From Ampelomyces quisqualis (Eukaryota; Ascomycota; Dothideomycetes; Pleosporales; Phaeosphaeriaceae): a stretch of DNA of 64,000 nt. Shown here one piece after another: positions 26,233 to 38,200 of the stretch. The translations under genes were made by a program, and so were the position numbers. The notes beneath the pieces were generated by a model. It was not told the DNA's origin. It ran no database searches and worked only from the letters and a program-made list of their open reading frames with translations. Position 1 is the first letter of the stretch, and each line of letters starts with the position of its first letter. The stretch spans positions 1,178,001-1,242,000 of the forward strand of contig JAGTXZ010000019.1 in the NCBI GenBank assembly GCA_018398575.1, given 5' to 3'.

Positions 26233-26559
26233 TTACCTTCCTTCTTAAAATTAATAGTCTCTATCAATTAGGTCTGTATTAGTGTTGTTTTAGATACCTT
26301 TCTAAATTATTATAAGCTCTTATTTACCTTAAGTTTATTTTAAGATAATATAATATAGCTGTTTGTTATTGTTTTAATTAGCGCGTTAGTGCGTTTAACA
26401 ATTTTAACTTTACCTTAAGTTTTTTTTAAGCATATATACAAGGTTAGCCCTCTAGTATACTACTTCTTTATACTCTCCCTCTATATATTTATATACCTAC
26501 AGCTATCTAACTACTTTTCTAATTTAATTATTAGCTAATTGTTTCTGCAGATATATATA

Positions 26560-27297
26560 ATACCTATTCCTGTCTCTCTTAAAGCTTATCCTCTAGCCTA
26601 TTAGGTTGTTTACTTATAGGCTGCAAGGGCTTTTACCTGCAGCTATTTTAATATTAAGTTTAGATTTTATTTAGACGTGTCTAAGAAGTGTGTATACTGC
26701 ACACTCTTAAATAAGAAGTGTTACCTAGTTTCTTTATATATAGGCTAGGAGTATAATAGCCTCTCTAAGGCCCTTAACTACAAGTTTGCTACCTTAAGTA
26801 GAGACAAGTCTAATAAGGTTGTATTAAAGCAAGAGGTTACTGTTAAGGAAGCAGCGTTTTAGTTAGCTACTATTGTGCAAGTAAGTACTACACAGGTAGC
26901 TAACATAAATAATGCTAACTTGTTAGTTAGCGCTTATTACTAGAGGGAGGAGCTAGCTAGAGAGGTTAAAGTAATAGCTAAGGAGGTTAGGTTGCTTAGA
27001 AGAAGCACAGCTAGGTTAACTAGTATAGTTGCTTAGCTAGTAGATATTATAATAGTATTAAGAGCTAATTAGTTAGTAGAGCAAGAGGAGGCGCAAGTAG
27101 TAACGTTTTAGGTAGCAGTAGAGCAAGAGGTAGTAGCGCAAGAGGCTAGTACTTACAGTAAGTAAGGCTAGAATAGAAGATAACTAGGTAGTACGTTAGT
27201 ATCTATACCTAGGGATTTAGATAGTTAAGAATATCCTACTAGTAGTAGTAACAGTCTACTGTTAGATCTAATAGAAGAGTAAGACTCTTATTATTAA
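26560..27297 (+). pseudogene. Extra gene antisense to gag-pol in gypsy copy 1
   Basis: This is a 246-codon plus-strand frame, convergent with gag-pol and lying between the chromodomain end and the LTR. It starts at ATA (ATG in copy 2) and ends at TAA just after a DSYY-like tail. It encodes a C-x2-C...C cluster (KCVYCTLLNKKCYLV), then a long helical, probably coiled-coil region (VANINNANLLVSAYY, REELAREVKVIAKEV, LRRSTARLTSIVA) and an acidic/serine tail. Internal stops are of CAG/CAA/TGG origin. The frame is kept over its whole length in copy 2 (34483-35187), with a 33-bp length difference that is a multiple of three. Function unknown; the cysteine cluster could bind zinc or nucleic acid. Confidence 0.75.
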
Positions 27298-27429
27298 TAG
27301 CTGTTACTTACTAGTATAGTAGTTGCAATATTAAGTTTAATTTCTCTAATATAATTATCTTGCAATGCTGTAAGATCTTTAACTTCTTTTTCCTATACTG
27401 TAATCTACTTAGCTAACGCTTATAGGAGT

Positions 27430-30400
27430 CCTAGCTATTTTAGATAGCGTTTATAGAACGCTTGCAATATATATAGGGCGCCTATAAAGTTTAAAGTATT
27501 ATACTAGGTAGAGTTAGGATTGTAGCCTACCTATTTTATATAATACTTTAGGATAGAGTAGTATAGCTTACTAGCTAGGATCTCTTTAACTTCTTATTCT
27601 TTAACGCCTTAAATTAGGATACTAGATAGGTTTAGGCTTAGCTAACTAGGCAAGGGGTTGTTAGAGTTCTTATAGAGGACGTCTAGAGTAAATACGTAAT
27701 AGATCTTAGAACCTTTAGGTAGCTTTAGTTAAAATAAATAGCTAACTTATTCTAGAACTTTAAAGAGGCCTTTTTACAATTTAGCAAGTTTACAACTTAG
27801 GTAAGTAATAGATAGGTTTTAGGTTAAGAGGTAAACCTTATTACTTACTACCTAATTAATAGGTTAACAATATTTATTTACCTTAGTAGCTATCTATTAC
27901 TGCGCCTTTTCTATATTGTCTTTAGCTGTGCGCTAGGCTTTATGCATATAGGTAGCTAAGCTTAAGGCATCCTTAACATTTATATCTTTGTGTTTTAAAG
28001 AGAATAGTACTTAATTCTAGCTCTATTGTAGTTTAGATCTAAACAAAAGCTAGTATAGCGCTATACTAATTGCGGAGTACAGTAGCGTAGCTTAGGCTTA
28101 ATTAATTATTAGTAAGAGGTTACTCTAGTTATCCTAGTAATAGAATACAAAAGGCCTTAATTGTTAATTAATATACTTATTTATAATCTTAGTTTGTCTA
28201 TTAGTTTGTTTATAGTAGGCTATAGAAAGCTTAAGTTACACGCTTAGGATCTTATAGAACTTAGACTAGAATTAGAACACAAACTAGAGTCTATAGTTAG
28301 ACACTATAATAGGCTAGGCTTTGCCTAGCCCTTTGCCTTCTCAGGAAGAGCTCGGTCCAGCCTCACTACCTCTTTATAGACTAGCACGCAAAGAGGGTAT
28401 ATAAACCCCTTCTGTAACGAGTAGAGAAGCTTAAGGAATACAACTCTTTCCAGCACCTTATTATTCTATCTTTGCGGGCTAGCCCATAACAGACACTATA
28501 CTTTTAGGTGTATAGCTAAATTAGTATACCTATTAGATAAACAAGTAAGCTATTTCTTAAGCGTTAATTATTTTATAGTAAGGAATAGAAATAGCTTGCT
28601 TAGATAGATAATTAATAATAACTATAATTTAATTATAGCTATAACAATTTGTTAGAAATATCTTAAAATCTATACACAAATACTGTATAAGCCTATTAGA
28701 AATTAGTAACAGATAGAGGAAACCTTAGGATTAGAGCTATCTTAGATAGGATCTTTAATAGGTAACGTAGTTTTATACATAGCGTTTGCATATAGCCTCT
28801 ATACCTTTCTAGTAGTATTACTAAGCTAAGAGCTAATACATCTTTATAGCGCTTAGGTAAGTAGTAGATACCTAATTATAAGCCTCTTTAATTAGTTAGG
28901 TATATAAGAGGAAATCTCTAAGTACATAAAGGCGTAAGTAATAAAGTAGTAGTTCTTCTTAGACATAATATAGCTATAGTAGCTTAAGACGCTCTTCCTT
29001 AAAAGAGCAGCAATTCTCTACTAGTAGAGCTTTAATAAATTCTAATAAGTTAAGATTTAGGGGGGCACTAATAGATTAGACTAAAATAGCTAAAACATTA
29101 ACCTCTAGCTAGTTATAGACGTAGTTCTAAGCTAGTTTAGAGTTAACTAGAGGGTTTAGGCGTTTAGGTCTTAGTAGTACACAAGATCTATTGTCTTGTT
29201 AGGCAGCCTTAACTTTGCTAACGTTCTATTCCCTTTAGCTTAAGATATTAGCTTACTTATTAAGCTTACTAGGCGTGTACTTAATGTAGAAATTAAAAAG
29301 GGCAATAATCTCTGCCTATTATGCTTAACATGCATTAAGAACCTTAGTAGTTATAAAGTATTCTAAGGAGTAGTAATCTAAATACACCTAGATTTAACTC
29401 TGTATAGAAGTAAGTTTAGCTCTCTACTTCTTAAACGCTTTTAGAATAGTAAAAAGTTCTTTGTTATATATTTCCTAATTAAGCTTAGCCCTAAATAGGG
29501 CGTAACTATAGAAGGCTATAGAATACTACTTATTGTTAGGGTGCTTCTAAGAGAGTACTCCTGCTATTACTCTATCTAACGCGTTAGTTTTTAACTTTGT
29601 ATTATACTTAGGATAGAAATAAGATAGCGTAAGAATAGCTAGGAGTAAGGCTTTAATCTAATTAAAAGCCTATTAGTAGTCTGTAGTCTATTTAAATAGT
29701 GTAGCAGAACTTTAAAGCTTTATAATTAGTTTAGCTACACAGAAGAAATCCTTAATAAATTATTAATAGAAACTAGCAAAACTAAGAAATAACTTAACGC
29801 TAGTAACTATAGTAGGTTTAGCCTAGTTTTAGAGTACTTCTACCTTATTAGAGTTAACTTTAGTGCCCTAGTTTGTTAAAACGTAACCTAAATACTTTAT
29901 GCAGGTTATATAGAATTTACTCTTCTAAATATCTACTTAGAGTCCTATAGTACGTAGGCGCTCTAGGACCTTTTAGACGTGTTTCTAATGTAAGTTTATA
30001 TCCTTAGAGTAAATTAGAATGTTATTAAGATACGTAATGCAGAAATTGTTAAGATAATCAATTAGTATATTGTTTATATAGTGTTAATACGTAGCTAGCC
30101 TATTACATAAGCTAAAAAGAAGAACTTTACACTTATATATACTGTAATAAGTCTAAAAGGTAGTATACTCTTTAGAGTTAGGATCTATACAAATTTTGTT
30201 AAAGGTAGCCCTAATATTAAACTTAGTAAAGATCTTAGCTTTAGAGGGTTATAATAGCAGCTTATTAATACAAGGGATTAGATAAACGTCTTTGCGCGTA
30301 AGGGCGTTAATCTTCTAGTAGTCTATATAGATGCGTATATCTCTATTTAGTTTGTGTACATAAAGAATAGGTAAAGTAAAAGAACTTTAGCTAGCCTTAA

Positions 30401-32893
30401 TAAAACTCTTCTAAAGGTGTTCCTAGACGTAGGCCTTAGTAGCTTTAAGCTCTTTCTAATTCTACTTGTATAGAGAACTAAACGCATTTAGTAATAGTTC
30501 TTTAAGAATAATCTTGTAATTATACAAACAGTAAAGAGGTAATTAATTAGCTGCCTACTTGCTAAATATATCCTAATACTAGGAGTAATAGGCAAGTAAT
30601 CTCTTATCTAATTGGCTTTAATTGTCTGCGTTGTCCTTAGAGGCAAGGATTCTATTAATCTTATAGAGGCTTATTATAAAGAACTTGTTCTAAGGCTTCT
30701 TTATAATAAAGTAAAATGCATTAGCAGAAATAAGAGCTATGCAGGTGCTTAGAGAGGGTTTAGACTTTAAGCAGTTTTGCTTAGTTAGAGTATAAGGAAT
30801 CTCTAAGATTTTTTAAGCTAATTAGAGCTTTAAGCATCCCTTAATGCAATAAATAGAAGAAGAGAAATAGTAAGGACTATTTTAGATATAATAGTCTTCT
30901 TTCTTCTATAGAGCGTTGCGTTATTGCACATTAAGATAGACAGTAGCTAGTACTATAGCTTAATATAGAATAGTAAGAATAGGGGGTAAAGAATTGTATA
31001 AATAGAGGTACTTAGATAGCCAAATAAACTATAACCTATCTATGTCTAATTGAATCTTAAATTTTTTTAACTATTAGAGGCTAAGTATACAATTCTAAGA
31101 CCTAAGATTAAGGATAAGAAATAGATAGTTTAAAATCTTTTAGCTATTAATATTTAAGTGTAGTTAAATATATTAAGTAACTAAAGAAGTAATCTAATCC
31201 TTAAAGCTGCGTATCTAAACCTAAAAGAAGAGCTTCTAGATAAGTTGCTGCAAGGCTTTAGAAACAGATAAAATAATTTGTAAATTTAAAAATAGAAACT
31301 CTTAAGCACTAGTGTTAACAAGAGTGTTAAGGCGTAAACTAATACCTTAGTTATAGAGAAGTGTAGGTATAAGGAAATAAAGACTATAAAACAAATAAGA
31401 AAGGTTAAAGTAGAATAGATTGTAATAGCTTAGGCCTAGGGAGAGGTGTTCTTTTAGGCGCTTCTGTTTCCTATATAATATACCTCCTAGTTAGGTTGCT
31501 CTTAAGCATCTTTAAACTTATCTACTTCTATAGCTTTAATCTAACACACATAAGGTTTTGTGCAGTTACTAGAGTAGTGTTCTAGCTTACTACAATTATA
31601 GCAACTACTAGGAGTCTTCTGTTAGTCTAGCTTAGAGGTCTTTGTAGAAAGACGCACTATTATAGATTAATAGGCTGGCACAGAATAGGTTAGGGCGCTA
31701 GAGGTAGTAGTCTAATTTAGCTCTAAATTCTGTTATAGGGCTAACCTAATTAGTAACTTAGCAGCAGCTAGTGTTATACTTAGTAAAAGGTTGTTCCTCT
31801 ACTCTATATTATATGCAGTAAGGTGTTCTACTATCTAATTAAATAAGTTCTTCTATTAGTGCCTAAATCCTAGGTTAGGGGCTTGCAACTCTAGCGTAAT
31901 CTTAGTCTATAAGTAGTAAAACTACTCTAAAGAAGGTACTTGTCTCTTAACTACAGAACTTAAAAACTTAGCTTTAAACAAGAGAAACGTTTTCTCCTTA
32001 GTTATCTGTATTTAATTAAAAGCTGCTTAGCTTTTGGCTATCTTGTTGCCTATAATAAAGTAGGACTTAAGTAGCTTAATTATTTGCTTAGCATTCTAGA
32101 ATTGCTCTTAATTAGTATCTAATAAATATTGTAGCTTAAGATAGCCCTTAGCTAATCCTGTAGTATAGCTCTATACTAAGGCTATACGTTGTCTTTTAGT
32201 CTAATAGTAATCTAAGTTAATTTTAAGTTAATCTTAGATAGAGGCTTACTATTAGCAGAAAGTAGAATTCTTTCTGTTGCTAAGATTATCTATATTAGGC
32301 GTTTTCTTAGATTGTTAAAGTTAGTAAGAGCTCTTATAGCAATATAAGTACTTAGATATAGATTGTTAGATAAATAGTAGGGTGCAGAATTATTCTAGGG
32401 TAATTTGGTAGTAGGTAGAAGCTTGTCTAGTCTTACTAACAGAGTTAGTCCTTTCTTAAGGGAATTAATTTCTACTAATACCTGTTTTAGTTCTTGTTAT
32501 AATTAATTAACTTCTATTTAGGCAAGGGTTAGATTTAGTGCAGCTCTAGGCTAAGGGGGTCTATCTCTTAATTTCTTAGTGTCTGTCTTTTTTACTTTAG
32601 CACTCTATTGCCAGGTTGTTATAGTTAATATAGAGTTGTCTTAGAAGAAGGCTTTTAGAATTAGTTCTTTAGGGAGAGTTATTAGCGTTGCCTCTAATAC
32701 TTCTAGGTTATTAATAGTCTCTAAGTTTCTATTGTAGCGCTAAACATAACTTTTCTAAAGTAATCTTAACTGTTGTGTTAATAGAAAGATCTAAACCTAA
32801 AGGCTTTAGTTACTAGGAGATCTAAGGGATCCTAACTGTGTTTAATAGATTTAAGGTTATAAATAGATCTGATTTAGATAGAGTTCTAGACAT
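27430..32893 (-). pseudogene. gag-pol relic of gypsy copy 1 (chromovirus type)
   Basis: On the minus strand, from high to low coordinates: a gag start near 32893 (MSRTLSKSD); a CCHC zinc knuckle CYNCSKLEHYSSNC at about 31575-31616; a reverse transcriptase at about 29.8-30.5 kb with INALTRKDVYLIP, AKIFTKFNIRATFNKI and YLNNILIYSKD (the YxDD box, D-to-N from RIP); an RNase H/integrase region to about 28 kb; the integrase tail KVYLLT*NLS; and a chromodomain at about 27.48-27.65 kb (KE*EVKEILASKLYYS, YIK*VGYNPNST). The order gag-PR-RT-RH-IN-chromodomain is that of chromoviruses, whose chromodomain directs integration to heterochromatin. Many TAG/TAA stops make it inactive. Confidence 0.88.
28305..28491. 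repeat. Solo LTR (187 bp) inserted in gypsy copy 1, not RIP-mutated
   Basis: Relative to copy 2 this is an insertion flanked by GACAC on both sides (28300-28304 and 28492-28496). Its ends are TATAATAGG...CCCATAACA, consistent with TG...CA termini after one change. It is clearly richer in G+C than the host element and contains TCA, CCA and CTCAC trinucleotides nearly absent around it. A GGGTATATAAACCCC block at about 28397-28410 could be a TATA region. It is unrelated to the 299-bp LTR. Orientation is undecided. Confidence 0.75.
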
Positions 32894-32970
32894 TTTAACG
32901 CAATCTTTTTAAAAGTAAATAGTAATATTATCTAAATACTATTACTAGTAGGATAAAGTTTCTCTTGTAA

Positions 32971-33269
32971 TGTAACAACGCAGGTAGGTATAGCTATTAG
33001 AATTAAATTGGATATGTATTAGAGGCATATAGGAGTGCGTGTTATATTAGAGATTCTAGATTAGCTATATACCTATAGGTCTTGTACAGAAGGACAAGAG
33101 AAACTTATCCTCTATCTATGCTAAGGGCTTATATTTATAGTAGGCGTAGCAGCTGAGTTAGAGCGCTGTTAGAGCACTTTTAGTTCTAATCTGCTAGCTT
33201 TCTACATAATCTGTTACTAAGCCTTTATAAGGTATTAGATATAACATGTATTTGCATGTGCTTGTTACA
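32971..33269 (-). repeat. LTR of gypsy copy 1, intact 299 bp
   Basis: It starts TGTAACAACG and ends CTTGTTACA, and is followed by the target duplication AGTAC. On the coding (minus) strand this is the 5' LTR, so the promoter of the element would lie here. Confidence 0.92.
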
Positions 33270-33274
33270 AGTAC

Positions 33275-33853
33275 TTTATAAGGCTTTTATAAATAAAAGA
33301 GATTAGTGTCTCTACTTACTCTAGGGAGAGTAGAGCTAGTCTGCCTAAGCGCTTCTAGAAAGTAGCTAGTATAGTAAGTAAGTACTAAACTTAATTAATA
33401 CTGCCTCTATATACTTAGCTATAAACTTTTGTATATAGCCTACGTTATATAGTGCTCTAATAATAAGCTGTTTATTACGTGTAAGATATTAGTAAGAGGC
33501 CTGTTAGTATTAGCATTAATATTAAGTAGGTAGAGGTATTTCTATTATTGTAGGATAAGATAAGAGATAGGATAAGATAAGAGGTAGTTAAGGTAAAGGA
33601 TTGTTGCTAGCAGAGCTAGGCAGAGCGTTGCATTTATAGCTTTAGAGGCTTATAAGTTACTATCTAAATTACTATAGATTAGTATGTAATATATAAGACT
33701 ATAGTGCTTTTAATCTCTAGGTGCATTGTATAGCTTAGGCTTTTACATAGAGTACTTTTGCCTTTAACTATAGTAAGTGTAGAGCTAGAATTACTTAAGA
33801 TAGTTAGCTAATTTAGACTTAGCAGCGTCTTAGAGAGGTAGGCAGTAGCTTTT
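33275..33853. other. RIP-mutated spacer between the two gypsy elements, no gene recognised
   Basis: Continuation of the DNA that precedes 1116. It contains a short direct repeat of GGATAAGATAAGAG at about 33555-33583 and is otherwise AT-rich with stops in all frames. No family recognised. Confidence 0.6.
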
Positions 33854-33858
33854 ATAGG

Positions 33859-34157
33859 TGTAACAACGCAGGTAGGTACAGCTATTAGGATTAAATTGGA
33901 TACGTATTAGAGGCATTTAAGACTGCGTGTTGTATTAGAAATTCTAGATTAGCTATATACCTATAGGTCTTGTATAGAAGGACAAGAGAAACTTGTTCTC
34001 TATCTATGCTATAGGCTTATATTTATAGTGGGCGTAGCAGCTAAGTTAGAGCGCTGTTAAAGTGCTTTTAGTTCTAATCTACTAGCTTTCTACATAATCT
34101 GTTACTAAGCCTTTATAAGGTATTAGATGTAATATATGTTTATATGTGCTTATTACA
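33859..34157 (-). repeat. LTR of gypsy copy 2 (plus-left)
   Basis: 299 bp, TGTAACAACG...CTTATTACA. It is the 3' LTR in element orientation. Confidence 0.92.
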
Positions 34158-34482
34158 TTACTTCTCTTCTTAAAATTAATAGTTTCTATTAATTAGGTCT
34201 GTATTAGTGTTGTTTTAGATATCTCTCTAAATTGTTATAAACTCTTATTTACCTTAAGTTTATTTTAGGATAATATAATATAGCTGTTTATTGTTGTTTT
34301 AATTAGCGCGTTAGCGCGTTTAACGTTTCTAACTTTACTTAGAACTTTTTAAGCATATATATAAGGCTGGCTCTTTAGTATACTACTTTTCTATACTCTC
34401 TCCCTACACGTTTGTACACCTACAGCTATCTAACTACTCTCTTAATTTAATTGTTAGCTAATTGTTTCTATAGATACATACA

Positions 34483-35187
34483 ATGCCTATTCCTGTCTCT
34501 TCTAAGGCTTATCTTTTAGCTTATTAGGTTGTTTACTTACAGGCTGCAAGAGCTTTTGCCTGCAGCTATTTTAATATTAAGTTTAGATTTTATTTAGACG
34601 TATCTAAGAAGTGTGCATACTGTATGCTCTTAAATAAGAAGTGTTGCCTAGTTCTTCTATATATAGGCTAGGAGTATAATAGCCTTTTTAAGGCCTTTAA
34701 CTATAGGTTTGCTGCCTTAGGTAGAGACAAGTCTAACAAGGTAGTATTAGAGCAAGAGGCTGCTATTAAGAAGGTAGTATTTTAGTTAGCTACTGTTGTA
34801 CAAGTAAGCACTGCATAAGTAGCTAACATAAACAACGCTAACTTGTTAGTTAGCGCTTATTACTAAAGGGAGGAGCTAGCTAGAGAGGTTAGAGGAATAG
34901 CTAAGGAGGTTAGGGCGCTTAGGAGGAGCACAGCTAAGTTAACTAGTGTAGTTACCTAGCTAGTAGATATTATAATAGTATTAAGAGCTAAATAGTTAGC
35001 AGAGTAGAAGAAGGCGCAAAAGGCAGCGCAAGAGGCTAGTACTTGCAGTAAGTAGGGCTAGAACAGAAGACAACTAGGTAGTACGTTAGTGTCTGTACCT
35101 AGGAATTTAAACAGTTAAGAACGTTCTACTAGTAGCAGCAACAGTCTACTATTAGATCTAATAGAAGAGTAAGACTCCTATTATTAA
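34483..35187 (+). pseudogene. Extra gene antisense to gag-pol in gypsy copy 2
   Basis: 235 codons from ATG (MPIPVSSKAY) to TAA, same frame and features as the gene at 26560-27297: FRFYLDVSKKCAYCMLLNKKC cluster near residue 45, helical central part (EELAREVRGIAKEVRALRR), acidic/serine tail ending DSYY. It is convergent with gag-pol. The ATG here supports the same start in copy 1, where it is ATA. Stops are all TAG/TAA. No known domain recognised. Confidence 0.75.
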
Positions 35188-35299
35188 TACCTGTTACCTA
35201 CTAGTGTAGTAGTTGCAATATTAAGTTTAATTTCTCTAATATAATTATCTTATAATGCTATAAGATCTTTAACTCTTTTTTCTTATGCTATAATCTACT

Positions 35300-38200
35300 T
35301 AGCTAACGCTTATAGAGGTTCTAGCTATTTTAGATAGCGTTTATAGAACGCTTACAATATATATAAGGCGCCTATAAAGTTTAAAGTATTATACTAGGTA
35401 GGGTTAGGATTATAGCCTACTTATTTTACGTAATACTTTAGAATAGAGCAGTACAGCTTGCTAGCTAGAATCTCTTTAACTTCCTATTCTTTAACGCCTT
35501 AAATTAAGATGCTAGATAAGTTTAGGCTTAGCTAACTAGGTAGGGGGTTATTAGAGTTCTTGCAGAGGACGTCTAGAGCAAATACGTTATAGATCTTAGA
35601 ACCTTTAGGTAGCTTTAGTTAAAATAAATAGCTAACTTGTTCTAGAACTTTAAAGGGGCCTTTCTACAATTTAGCAAGTTTGCGACTTAAGTAGGTAACA
35701 GATAGGTTTTAGGTTAAGAGGTAAACCTTGTTACCTACTACTTAATTAATAGGTTAATAATATTTATTTACCTTAGTAGCTATCTGTTGCTACGCCTTTT
35801 CTATATTATCTTTAGCTGTGCGCTAGGCTTTATATATGCAAGTAGCTAAGCTTAAGGCATTCTTAACATTTACATCTTTGTGTTTTAAAGAGAATAGTGC
35901 TTAATCCTAGCTCTGTTGTAGTTTAGATCTAAACAAGAGCTAGTATAGCGCTATACTAATTGCAGAGTGCAGCAGCGTAGCTTAGGCTTAATTAATTATT
36001 AGCAAGAGGTTACTCTAGTTATTCTAGTAATAAGATATAAAAGGCCTTAATTGTTAATTAATATACTTGTTTATAATCTTAGTTTGTCTATTAGTTTGTT
36101 TATAGTAGGCTGTAGAAAGCTTAAGTTGCACGCCTAGGATCTTATAGAACTTAGACTAGAATTAGAACACAAACTAGAGTCTGCAGTTAGACACTATACT
36201 TTTAGGTGTGTAGCTAAATTAGTATACCTATTAGATAAACAAGTAAGCTATTTCTTAAGCGTTAATTGTTTTGTAGCAAGAGATAGAAACAGCTTGCTTA
36301 GATAGACAATTAATAACAACTATAATTTAATTTTAGCTATAACAATCTATTAAGAATATCTTAAAATCTATACACAAATACTACATAGGCCTATTAGGAA
36401 TTAGTAACAGATAGAGGAAACCTTAGGATTAGAGCTGTCTTAGATAGGATCTTTAACAGGCAACGTAGTTTTATATATAGTATTTACATATAGCTTCTAT
36501 ACCTTTCTAGTAATATTGCTAAGCTAAGAGCTAATACGTCTTTATAGCGCTTAGGTAAGTAGTAGATACCTAATTATAAGCCTCTCTAATTAGTTAAGTG
36601 TATAAGAGGAAATCTTTAGGTACACAAAGGCGTAAGTAATAAAGCAGTAGTTCTTTTTAGATATAATACAGCTGTAGCAGCGTAAGGCGTTCTTTCTTAA
36701 AGGAGCAGTAATTCTCTACTAGTAGAGCTTTAATTAGTTTTAACAAGTTAAGATTTAGAGAGGCACTAATAGATTAGACTAAAATAGCTAAAACATTAAC
36801 CTCTAGCTAATTATAGACGTAGTTCTAAGCTAGTTTAGAGTTAACTAGGGGGTTTAGGCGTTTAGGTCTTAGGAGTACACAGGATCTATTGTCTTGTTAG
36901 GCAGCCTTAACCTTGCTAACGTTCTATTCCCTTTAGCTTAAGATATTAGCTTACTTGTTAAGCTTACTAGGCGTGTACTTAATGTAGAAATTAAAAAGGG
37001 CAATAATCTCTGCCTATTATGCTTAACATGCATTAAGAACCTTAGTAGTTATAAAGTATTCTAAGGAGTAGTAATCTAAATACACCTAGATTTAACTCTG
37101 TATAGAGGTAAGTTTAGCTCTCTACTTCTTAAACGCTTTTAGGATAGCAAAAAGTTCTTTATTATATATTTTCTAATTAAGCTTAGCTCTAGATAGAGTG
37201 TAACTATAAAAGGCTACAAGATACTACTTGTTGTTAGGGTACTTCTAAGAGAGTACTCCTGCTATTACTCTATCTAACGCGTTAGTTTCTAACTTTGTGT
37301 TATACTTAGAATAGAAATAAGATAGCGTAGGAATAGCTAGAAGTAAAGCTTTAATCTAATTATAAGCCTATTAGCAGTCTATAGTCTATTTAAATAGTAT
37401 AGAGGAACTTTAAAGCTTTATAATTAGTTTAGCTACACAGAAGAAATCCTTAATAAATTGTTAATAGAAACTAGCAAAACTAAGAAATAACTTAACGCTA
37501 GTAACTATAGTAGGTTTAGCCTAGTTTTAGAGTACTTCTACCTTATTAGAGTTAACTTTAGTGCCCTAGTTTATTAAAACGTAACCTAAATACTTTATGC
37601 AGGTTATATAGAATTTACTCTTCTAAATATCTACTTAGAGTCCTGCAGTACGTAGGCGCTCTAGAACCTTTTAGACGTGTTCTTAATATAAGTTTATATC
37701 CTTAGAGTAGATTAGAATGTTATTAAGATACGCAATACAGAAATTATTAAGATAATTAATTAGTATATTGTTTATATAGTGTTAATATGTAGCTAGCCTA
37801 TTATATAAGCTAAAAGAAAGAACCTTACACTTGTATATACTATAACAGGTCTAACAGGTAGTATACTCTTTAGAGTTAGGATCTATACAAATTTTGTTAA
37901 AGGCAGCTCTAATATTAAACTTAGTAAAGATCTTAGCTTTAAAGGGGCGTAACAGCAGCTTATTAATATAAGAGATTAGATAGACGTTCTTGCGCGTAAG
38001 GGCGTTAATCTTCTAGTAGTCTATATAGATGCGTATATCTCTATTTAGTTTGCGTATACAAAGGATAAGTAAAGCAAAAGGACTTTAGCTAGCCTTAATA
38101 AAACCCTTCTAAAGGTGTTTTTAGACGTAGGCCTTAGTAGCTTTAAGCTCCTCTTAGTTTTGCTTGTATAAGAGACTAAACGCATTTAGTAATAGTTCTT

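Larger units (their letters stand above)
1121..33269 (-). mobile_element. Chromodomain Ty3/gypsy LTR retrotransposon (copy 1), interrupted by a hAT element
   Basis: This element carries gag-pol on the minus strand. The plus-left LTR lies in two pieces, 1121-1367 and 26181-26232, totalling 299 bp, exactly the length of the intact LTR at 32971-33269. LTR ends are TG...CA, with some ends mutated to TA. The flanking five bases are AGTAC on both sides (1116-1120 and 33270-33274), so 1121 and 33269 are the true ends although they are 32 kb apart. The gap is the hAT insertion 1368-26172. Without that insertion and the later solo LTR the element is about 7.1 kb, like copy 2. All proteins are broken by RIP-type stops. 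Confidence 0.92.
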
